Positions 58,043 through 64,000 of a stretch of DNA of 64,000 nucleotides are shown here, one piece after another. The notes below the pieces were generated by a model. The model searched no databases, was not told where the DNA came from, and worked only from the letters and a program-made list of their open reading frames with translations. This stretch comes from Pirellulales bacterium (GTDB taxonomy: Bacteria; Planctomycetota; Planctomycetia; Pirellulales; JACPPG01). The stretch covers positions 62,001 to 126,000 of the forward strand of contig DASYDW010000019.1 in NCBI GenBank assembly GCA_036499395.1, written 5' to 3'. The first letter of the stretch is position 1, and each line of letters begins with the position of its first letter. The position numbers and the translations under genes were made by a program.

Positions 58043-59032
58043 ATGCGCGCGATGCTTCTCGATCGGCCGCACTCACCCTTGCGAGCTGCCGACGTCCCCG
58101 ATCCCACGCCCGGCACGGGACAGCTTCTGATCGAGGTTCGCGCCTGCGGCGTTTGCCGGACGGACTTGCACGTCGTCGACGGCGAATTGTCCTCTCCCAA
58201 GCTACCGCTGGTCCCCGGACATGAAATCGTGGGAGTCGTGCGGCAACTAGGCGCGGACGTGCGCAACTTTCAACTCGGCCAGCGTGTGGGCGTTCCCTGG
58301 CTCGCCTGGACGTGCGGCGTTTGCCCTTACTGTTTGCGCGGCGAAGAGAATCTTTGCGATCGGCCGCGGTTTACCGGCTATACGGTCGATGGCGGTTATG
58401 CCGGGCTGACCATTGCCGACGCGCGCTACTGCTTTTCCATTCCAGAACTCTATTCCGATGCCGAAGCGGCGCCGTTGTTGTGCGCCGGCTTGATCGGCTA
58501 TCGCTCGCTGCGCATGGTGGGCGACGCGCGGCGATTGGGGATCTATGGTTTTGGCGCCGCCGCACACATCATCGCCCAGGTCGCGATTCACGAGGGGCGC
58601 GAAGTGTTTGCCTTCACGCGCGCCGGCGATCGCCAAGGCCAGGATTTTGCGAGATCGCTCGGAGCCGTCTGGGCCGGCGCCTCGGAAGAACGACCACCGG
58701 CCGAACTCGATGCCGCGATCCTTTTCGCGCCTGTCGGCGGGCTGGTTCCACTTTCGCTGGCGGCCGTGCGCAAAGGAGGCATTGTCGTCTGCGCTGGCAT
58801 ACACATGAGCGACATCCCGTCGTTCTCTTACGATTTGCTGTGGGGGGAACGCATCGTCCGCTCGGTCGCCAATCTCACCCGCCGTGACGCCGAGGAATTT
58901 CTCGCGCTGGCGCCGCAGGTACCGGTGCGAACGGCGGTTGAGACCTTTCCGCTGGCGCGTGCGAACGAGGCACTCGCGGCGCTGCGAGCCGGCAGCGTGC
59001 AGGGGGCCGCCGTGTTGTTACTTGCCCAATAG
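58043..59032 (+). CDS. Zinc-dependent alcohol dehydrogenase
   Basis: The protein has 329 residues of the medium-chain dehydrogenase family. Catalytic zinc ligands are in CGVCRTDLH and GHE (VPGHEIVGVV); structural zinc cysteines are in CGVCPYCLRGEENLC. The nucleotide-binding loop is a GFGAAAH variant of GxGxxG. The ATG follows CAGGAG. Substrate and whether NAD or NADP is used cannot be read. It is divergent from the lactate permease gene. Confidence 0.93.
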   Translation: MRAMLLDRPHSPLRAADVPDPTPGTGQLLIEVRACGVCRTDLHVVDGELSSPKLPLVPGHEIVGVVRQLGADVRNFQLGQRVGVPWLAWTCGVCPYCLRGEENLCDRPRFTGYTVDGGYAGLTIADARYCFSIPELYSDAEAAPLLCAGLIGYRSLRMVGDARRLGIYGFGAAAHIIAQVAIHEGREVFAFTRAGDRQGQDFARSLGAVWAGASEERPPAELDAAILFAPVGGLVPLSLAAVRKGGIVVCAGIHMSDIPSFSYDLLWGERIVRSVANLTRRDAEEFLALAPQVPVRTAVETFPLARANEALAALRAGSVQGAAVLLLAQ

Positions 59033-59225
59033 TACTTGCGCTCAATCGCCATTCGTAGCGGCGCAATCGACGACGCTGGCGCGCATCTGTACGCGGCTTG
59101 TCCCTCTGCAGAAATGACACTCCCCCCTCTGCAGAGACCAATTTGTACGATTCCAAACAAATCTGGCCCAACTCGCGATTTTGCGCGTCCGGTTTCTCGC
59201 CGTTTCGCAATTAGTGATATAGGGG

Positions 59226-59278
59226 AGCGGGCATCACGCCCGCTGCACTGATTTCAAGCTACTACGGGGAGAGTGGTC
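59226..59278 (+). promoter_or_regulatory. Leader hairpin and ribosome binding site of the next gene
   Basis: A perfect stem AGCGGGC/GCCCGCT with a five-base loop (59226-59244) precedes GGGGAG at 59267-59271, seven bases before the GTG at 59279. The hairpin may stabilise the leader. Confidence 0.45.
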
Positions 59279-59794
59279 GTGCAGAACATCACACCCACCG
59301 CGGGGAAGCGGGTGCGAGAGCGTTTTTTAGTGCTGTGGGGCGGGAATACGGTTAGTGGGCTCAAGTGCGCCATTGGGCCTGCCACGACGTTCCGATCGGT
59401 GGGCTCCATTTTACGGCTGGGCCCGCGATGGCAGGAAGCCGCGCGCTTCCGCGATGGGCAGTGGCACAGCCGCAAAACCGGGGGACGGTTCCAGTACCTG
59501 TGGACCGAAACCCCCTCGCTGCTGCGACTGGAGAATCCAGCCACCGGGCAATCGATGACCGTCGGCACGTACGACATGATCGGCGTCCTGCGCAACACGA
59601 TCTATGCCGAGCGCGAGAACAGCCGACCGGTCGTCATGCTGGACGAGCGCACCGGCCTGTGGCACACCGTCGACGATGATCGCCGCTGGCCGGAACTCAC
59701 GGTGCAGCCGGTGACACAGCCGGCATGGCCCGTCGACATCCTGGCGCAATTGCCAGCCCCCGGTTTCCCCTGGCCCGAGGCGGCTGTCCATTAG
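59279..59794 (+). CDS. Hypothetical protein
   Basis: The 171-residue product has Trp- and Arg-rich sequence (RLGPRWQEAARFRDGQWHSR, LLRLENPATGQSMTVGTY) and no signal peptide, membrane helix or motif I recognise. The N-terminal part (LVLWGGNTVSGLKCAIG) is mildly hydrophobic. The GTG start at 59279 has a good GGGGAG site; a GTG two codons earlier is less well spaced. It is followed by a long inverted-repeat sequence at 59873-59993. Confidence 0.65.
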   Translation: MQNITPTAGKRVRERFLVLWGGNTVSGLKCAIGPATTFRSVGSILRLGPRWQEAARFRDGQWHSRKTGGRFQYLWTETPSLLRLENPATGQSMTVGTYDMIGVLRNTIYAERENSRPVVMLDERTGLWHTVDDDRRWPELTVQPVTQPAWPVDILAQLPAPGFPWPEAAVH

Positions 59795-59872
59795 ACGAAG
59801 CGCATTAAACGCTGTGCATGGAACGCAGTGGATTTATGCCGCGCAAAAAAGAAACTCGGGGGGAGCGACACT

Positions 59873-59993
59873 GTGTGTCGCCGAAAGGCGAAACTCCGCG
59901 TCGCGCGGGGCGGGCCCTAGCACCCACGCACTGTGCTTGGGTCACGCTCCGACGCGGTGCGGTTTTCGCATTTCGGGTGATACCGTGACGCTC
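59873..59993. repeat. Long imperfect inverted repeat
   Basis: Arms of about 42 bases (59873-59913 and 59950-59993) begin GAGCG.CAC and end GCGTCG when compared as reverse complements, sharing CGAAA.GCGAAA in the middle. The loop contains a further perfect hairpin ACCCA..GCAC/GTGC..TGGGT (59921-59941). It spans the gap between the hypothetical gene and the stop of the convergent isomerase gene. It could be a repetitive palindromic element or a bidirectional terminator. Confidence 0.6.
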
Positions 59994-60897
59994 AGCCTCG
60001 CGATTCTTTGGCCCCTTCCGCGGCGGCGGCCAGGCATTGGCGAATGTCCTCGAGCGGATCGTCTGGCTTCTCTTCGTACTCAAGCGCCAGACAGGCGTCG
60101 ATCGGAAATTCCGCCTTACGCAGCGCGCGGAACGTAGCCGGCAGGTTCAACTGTCCGCGTCCTAGGATCACGCCCGCGGCATCTTTCTTCGGCTCGGCGA
60201 AATCCTTCAAGTGGACGCCGTACAAGCGGCCGGTCAACAGCGAGATTGCACGCACCGGATCTTCGCCGGCGCGAATGTAATGCCCCAGATCGGCACACGC
60301 GCCAATCGAGGGATGATGCCCCTTGATGGCGTTCAATACGTCGGCCACTTTGTCATACCGTGCGCCGGGACCATGATTGTGAATCGCGATGCGAATGTCG
60401 TATTCGGCCACGAGTTTGTCGAGGCTATCGAACGAATCCTCGTGCGGATCGGCCGACAAATATCGCACGCCGGCCTTCTTGGCAAACTCGAACATCTTGC
60501 GGTTGGCTTCATGGTCCTTCGTAAACGGCACAACGCCATAGCCCAGCGCAGTCAGCTTTCGGGCGTTCAGCTTTTGCTTGACGCCCTCGATCTGCGAGGC
60601 CGAATCAGTTTGCGGTAGATGGCCGGGGAAGAATTCCAACGTCTTCACGCCGAAATCGCGCGCCAGGTCGAGCATCTTGTCGGCCGAATAATTGCGCAGC
60701 GAGTACGTCTGCAACCCCATCACGAAACCGGCGTAATCGTCTGCCGCCCGTGCCCGCGCGACACGGCCGAACATCGCAGCGCCCGCGCCTGCCGCGGCCC
60801 AGCCGAGGAAGCGTCGCCGTGAGAGGTCTCCCGCGGCGCGCCGGGCGCCACGCTGCGGGCCGCTGTCACGGCCAGTTGTTTCGTACGATCGCGTCAT
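59992..60897 (-). CDS. Tat-exported sugar phosphate isomerase/epimerase-like protein
   Basis: The protein has 301 residues. A twin-arginine signal ([19 protein letters not shown]) is followed by a xylose isomerase-like TIM barrel (AP endonuclease 2 family), with FVMGLQTYSLRNY, a metal-site-like IHNHGPGARYD and ACADLGHYIRAGEDPVRAI. Such proteins occur in large numbers in planctomycetes beside GFO/IDH/MocA oxidoreductases and probably act on sugars; substrate unknown. ATG 60897 follows GGGAG. Confidence 0.9.
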   Translation of the reverse strand: MTRSYETTGRDSGPQRGARRAAGDLSRRRFLGWAAAGAGAAMFGRVARARAADDYAGFVMGLQTYSLRNYSADKMLDLARDFGVKTLEFFPGHLPQTDSASQIEGVKQKLNARKLTALGYGVVPFTKDHEANRKMFEFAKKAGVRYLSADPHEDSFDSLDKLVAEYDIRIAIHNHGPGARYDKVADVLNAIKGHHPSIGACADLGHYIRAGEDPVRAISLLTGRLYGVHLKDFAEPKKDAAGVILGRGQLNLPATFRALRKAEFPIDACLALEYEEKPDDPLEDIRQCLAAAAEGAKESRG

Positions 60898-61225
60898 CTT
60901 GGGTTCTCCCACAAGGTTGGTCGTGCGTGGATTTTCGACGGGGCCAATTATGCCCAGCGCCGGAGGTTGCCGGTCACACTGCTTGGGTCGCAAGGTGTTG
61001 TGGGTGCAAGTCTAATTGCGGTCACCACCCTCGCACAAGCAGCCCGCCCCGCCCGCGAAACCGGCGCCGCAGGCCAAATCGGACTGGACCGCACGTACCC
61101 CGGTTTGCTACAGAAATGACGGAACCGCCGCCTTTCCTGCCATCCGGCATGTGCTAACTATTGGGGGTAAAGGTCGAGGATTCCGTTCGTCTGACAGCCT
61201 GGGAAAAGGATCTCGCCGCTTGGCC
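60898..61225. other. Divergent region between isomerase and hemolysin III genes
   Basis: About 330 bases with no gene that I trust; the frame upstream of the hemolysin III start is open but Pro/Arg-rich. No strong repeat was seen. Confidence 0.4.
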
Positions 61226-61906
61226 ATGTCAACGGAAACTGCGTTTGATGTGGGGACACCGTCCCTGCCGCGCATCGAGGACGAAATCGCCAACAGCATC
61301 ACGCACGGCATCGGCCTGGCGCTGAGCCTGGTGGGCGCCGTCGTTCTGGTGACGCTGGCCGTGCGTACAGGCAGTACGCGCGAAGTGATCGGCTGCGCGG
61401 TCTACGGCGCATCGCTCGTGGCGGTTTATGCCGCATCGACATTCTCTCACATCTTTCAGCAGCCCCGATTGCGACGTGCCTTTCGCATGCTCGATCAGGG
61501 GTGCATCTATCTGCTGATCGCAGGCACCTTTACGCCGCTAGCGCTCAAATACCTGAGTGACGGCTACTGGTGGCTGCTGCTGGTCGCGATGTGGATGATC
61601 GCGCTCTTGGGCTTCTGCTCGAAGGTCTTTCTGGCCCATCGTGTCGAAGCGGTCGCGACGCCGCTCTATGTCCTGATGGGTTGGCTGCCTGTGATCGCCG
61701 CCTGGCATTTGATTGCGGTCGCGCCGGGCACCTGCTTATGGTTGATGCTCATCGGCGGCCTGTGCTATAGCGTGGGCACGATCTTTCTGACATTCGACCG
61801 CAAGGCCCTTTACCTACATGCCATTTGGCATATCTGCGTCATCGCCGGCAGCACGGTGCACTACTTCGCGATCCTGGAATACGCCCTGCCGGGAGCGGCG
61901 TCTTAG
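61226..61906 (+). CDS. Hemolysin III family (YqfA/adipoQ-receptor-like) membrane protein
   Basis: The protein has 226 residues with seven predicted transmembrane helices. The family's conserved residues are visible: the N-terminal EDEIANSITHGIGLALS, a Ser/His segment STFSHIF, and late His residues in YLHAIWHICVIAGSTVHY, which form the metal site in related proteins. Activity is uncertain despite the name. The ATG at 61226 lacks a clear ribosome binding site close by; AAAAGGA lies 17 bases upstream. Confidence 0.9.
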   Translation: MSTETAFDVGTPSLPRIEDEIANSITHGIGLALSLVGAVVLVTLAVRTGSTREVIGCAVYGASLVAVYAASTFSHIFQQPRLRRAFRMLDQGCIYLLIAGTFTPLALKYLSDGYWWLLLVAMWMIALLGFCSKVFLAHRVEAVATPLYVLMGWLPVIAAWHLIAVAPGTCLWLMLIGGLCYSVGTIFLTFDRKALYLHAIWHICVIAGSTVHYFAILEYALPGAAS

Positions 61907-62186
61907 CTCGAAAACAGCGAGAAAGCCGCACCATCGTTCAACTGCCGCAACGGGGCGATACCGCACGCGTTGCCACCTGCACAATATTCGTTTGCGCCCT
62001 AGGAATGTAATTAAATTTACGCAAGGCAGCTCGGCACGGGTGGAAATCGCGGCCACCGACTGATATTCTCAGGGCATCTTGCGATTTCGACGCACAGCTC
62101 CGGGGCGGAAGCTAATGAAAACCAAACGAGTCTCTTAGGCACTCGTCTTCGCATTGGTTTTCGGAACAGGCAACAGAGGAGCTTCC

Positions 62187-63188
62187 ATGTCATCGATCAT
62201 CCGGCGCGCCTCCGTGCGCGCACGACGCACTCATTTTGGACAATTCGTTCCACTAGATTTCGGCACTATTATTCGCGGCAGTCTCTTTGTTTCGGCGTTC
62301 ATATTCTCCGCGCTGCTTGGCCGGAATGCTCAAGCAATCGAAATCAGCATCGCTTCGGTCACGCTCTTACCCGATACCACGCCGAGCGGCGTTTATACGG
62401 GATCGGGCCAAGGGACCTCGGCCTGGGATAATGAACTCACGACGCTCAATCTGGGCGGCACAGCGCCCACAAAGGTTGGCGCGAGCGCAACCGCCGAAAT
62501 TCGCGATGCTTTTTCCATGAGCACTGTCGCGCCGAGCGATAGTGCGGCGGCATTTTCGACGACAATCCATTTGTCCGTAACGATCGAAGTCCAGAATGAC
62601 GATCCGATCAATGATCCGGTATACCAGTTGGGTGTATCGACAGGCTTATCGATCGCGGACGTCACCGGCGGTGCGTTCCTCTCGAGGAGCACTTACACCA
62701 TTGCGGAAAGTCCGTTGCAGATTGGCAGCGGAACATCCAATTTCACATTCGGGCCAAACGGCGGTGGCCCAGGAGGTTTTGGTGCGATTGGCGCTCCAGG
62801 CGATATACCGTCGGGAACTGGAGCGTATCTGCCGGGCACCGGAACAAACTTCTACACGCTCGATCTCGAACTGACGACGACGACAACCGCAACCGCTGGC
62901 GGGAACATTTCAGTATTGGCGGGCTCCGACGCCGGCTTGAATCCATTGCTAGGTGCAAGTCAGCACTACCCGATATTGCCTCCGCCGGCAACGATCGCAC
63001 CTCATACGGATCCATCCCTTGACGGCGTGTTCCTGTTGTTTACCGCCAAGGTGACTTCTGCGCCTGAACCCGATTCGTGGATCTCGCTTCTCTGCGGCAC
63101 AGCGATCCTCAGTTCTGTCCTGGGGGCCGCGCGTTGGCGTCGGGCTCGTGAACTGCACGGGGAATTCACTGTTGAGGCGGGCAGGTAA
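62187..63188 (+). CDS. PEP-CTERM surface protein, unknown
   Basis: The protein has 333 residues. A basic N-terminus and a helix (about 32-52) form a signal sequence ending NAQA. The body is Ser/Thr/Gly-rich beta sequence (TLLPDTTPSGVYTGSGQG, TLDLELTTTTTATAGGNISV). The C-terminus has APEPDSWISLLCGTAIL and RWRRAR, a PEP-CTERM sorting tag, so it is exported and processed by an exosortase-type system. Start ATG 62187 follows AGAGGAGC. A hairpin spans its stop codon. Confidence 0.87.
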   Translation: MSSIIRRASVRARRTHFGQFVPLDFGTIIRGSLFVSAFIFSALLGRNAQAIEISIASVTLLPDTTPSGVYTGSGQGTSAWDNELTTLNLGGTAPTKVGASATAEIRDAFSMSTVAPSDSAAAFSTTIHLSVTIEVQNDDPINDPVYQLGVSTGLSIADVTGGAFLSRSTYTIAESPLQIGSGTSNFTFGPNGGGPGGFGAIGAPGDIPSGTGAYLPGTGTNFYTLDLELTTTTTATAGGNISVLAGSDAGLNPLLGASQHYPILPPPATIAPHTDPSLDGVFLLFTAKVTSAPEPDSWISLLCGTAILSSVLGAARWRRARELHGEFTVEAGR

Positions 63189-63202
63189 CGCTTGCCCGCC
63201 TC
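63174..63202 (+). terminator. Terminator-like hairpin over the stop codon
   Basis: A perfect 10-bp stem (GAGGCGGGCA 63174-63183 with TGCCCGCCTC 63193-63202) encloses the TAA at 63186-63188. It is followed by AATTCTCC, a weak T tract. Confidence 0.55.
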
Positions 63203-63567
63203 AATTCTCCTCGCGCCACGTAAGGCAATTCCTCCCCAACAGGCCGCAGATTGCAGCCGGGTTCCCCTTCGGTTATCGTTTACCCAGGTGTCAGACTGCG
63301 TTGTCGGAACTCCGTCGTACCAAGGTGGTTCGATGGATCCCCTAGCCACGCTTAGGCGGCCTGCGATCGTCGAACCATCTGAGTTGGATCGTACGTAGCA
63401 GGAGATAAGAGCGCGGCCCCTGCCCGGGCGGTAACGCAAAGCATGGTTTTTCCCTCAAGGGGCGCGGCGGAGTGTTTGCCTACCTCACGCGCTGGCGGTT
63501 CTTCAGCAATTGCCGACCTGCCGCAACGAAAACAATCTCTCCCATTTAGTTCGAAGGAGTTTCGCAC
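63203..63567. other. Region upstream of the oxidoreductase gene
   Basis: About 365 bases with no gene that I trust. GAAGGAG lies shortly before the ATG at 63568. Confidence 0.5.
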
Positions 63568-64000
63568 ATGAGTCGTCACACGAGTCGTCGTGACTTCCTG
63601 AAATCTACGACCGCCGCGGGCGTCGGCTTCTGGGCCGCCGCAGGCGCCACAGCCGCCGAAAGCAAGTCGGCCAACGAACGCATTCGCTTCGCGTGTATCG
63701 GCGTCGGCGGCAAGGGGAGCAGCGATTCGAAGGACGCCAGTCGCGCTGGCGACATCGTCGCCATCTGCGATATCGACGACAACACCCTCGGCAAGGCCGG
63801 CGAAACTTTCGCAGGCGCGAAGAAGTTCAACGACTTCCGCAAGATGCTTGAAGAGATGGGCCCGAACATCGACGCCGTCACCGTCAGCACGCCGGACCAT
63901 ACACACGCCGCGGCCTCGCTGATGGCCATGCGGATGGGCAAGCACTGCTTTACGCAGAAGCCGATGACCCACAGCATCTACGAAGCGCGCCGCATGGGCG
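63568..64000 (+). CDS. Tat-exported Gfo/Idh/MocA-type oxidoreductase, 3' end outside window
   Basis: The visible 144 residues start with a twin-arginine signal (SRRDFLKSTTAAGVGFWA) and continue with the NAD-binding domain (IRFACIGVGGKGSSDSKDA, VAICDIDDNTLGKAG, VTVSTPDHTHAAASLMAMRM, KHCFTQKPM). GxGxxG is seen as GVGGKG, and the EKP-like motif as QKP. Members oxidise or dehydrate sugars, with NAD(P). The ATG follows GAAGGAG. The frame has no stop before the window ends. Confidence 0.93.
   Translation, partial: MSRHTSRRDFLKSTTAAGVGFWAAAGATAAESKSANERIRFACIGVGGKGSSDSKDASRAGDIVAICDIDDNTLGKAGETFAGAKKFNDFRKMLEEMGPNIDAVTVSTPDHTHAAASLMAMRMGKHCFTQKPMTHSIYEARRMG

Noticed and set aside
59102-59137. Direct repeat of CCCTCTGCAGA twice in an intergenic region
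   Set aside because: Only 11 bases and a palindromic core; chance cannot be excluded and no function is suggested.

Overview
The window is a 64 kb stretch of a GC-rich planctomycete chromosome, most likely Pirellulales-like (inference). Several lineage-typical families support this. There are two DUF1559 proteins with type IV pilin-like N-termini and a DUF1549/DUF1553 - DUF1501 - WD40 operon. Large surface proteins carry the N-terminal LEPLERRELL / LEDRNMLAA motif, and there are dockerin-like repeats, PEP-CTERM tails and Tat-exported sugar isomerase/oxidoreductase genes. A tetrahydromethanopterin C1 gene (mch) is also present. I found no tRNA, rRNA operon, CRISPR array, transposase or prophage, so this reads as ordinary chromosome rather than an island.

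Layout. 1-8.8 kb: an incomplete hypothetical gene, a DUF1559 gene with a strong terminator, then the DUF1549/1553-DUF1501-WD40 operon. 9-13.5 kb: glyoxylate shunt operon aceB-aceA on the minus strand, divergent from a LysR-family gene with a well-formed promoter and candidate operator between them, plus a molbindin gene. 13.8-25.2 kb: cbpA-like dnaJ, a small membrane protein, rnpA-yidD, a FlgI-like/HEAT lipoprotein, smc, an HTH-receiver regulator with a highly structured upstream region, moaC and a polyprenyl diphosphate synthase. 25.2-31.4 kb: three exported or surface proteins on the minus strand. 31.7-39.4 kb: S1/P1 nuclease, then a minus-strand housekeeping block: nrdR, rpoN and SRP RNA-dnaX-ybaB-recR, with an XRE-type gene beyond. 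39.7-53 kb: modular GH18 protein with a classic terminator, hybrid histidine kinase, zinc metallopeptidase, blaI-blaR1-like pair with an operator-containing promoter, alkylsulfatase and an ABC exporter pair. 53-64 kb: DtxR-type regulator, mch plus ATP-grasp ligase, lactate permease, alcohol dehydrogenase, sugar-phosphate isomerase-like protein, hemolysin III family protein, PEP-CTERM protein and the start of a Gfo/Idh/MocA oxidoreductase.

How genes work together. aceA and aceB form the complete glyoxylate bypass and share one promoter facing the LysR gene. dnaX, ybaB, recR and the SRP RNA form a conserved replication/repair/secretion cluster. blaI and blaR1 form a sensor-protease/repressor pair, here with an Ig-like sensor. 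mch and the ATP-grasp gene belong to H4MPT-linked C1 transfer. The DUF1549, DUF1501 and WD40 genes are translationally coupled or closely spaced and probably act together.

Most interesting signals: a run of nine A in dnaX with a stop immediately after it in the -1 frame; a chain of stable stem-loops of about 450 nt upstream of the HTH-receiver gene; the aceBA and blaIR promoter/operator architectures; a 10-bp word (TTGCTTGCAA) found only between genes, including a repeated 62-bp element; a 36-residue tail on isocitrate lyase; and an extracellular-type Ig-like repeat sensor on a BlaR1-type peptidase. I did not find a clear self-contained new defence or biosynthetic system.
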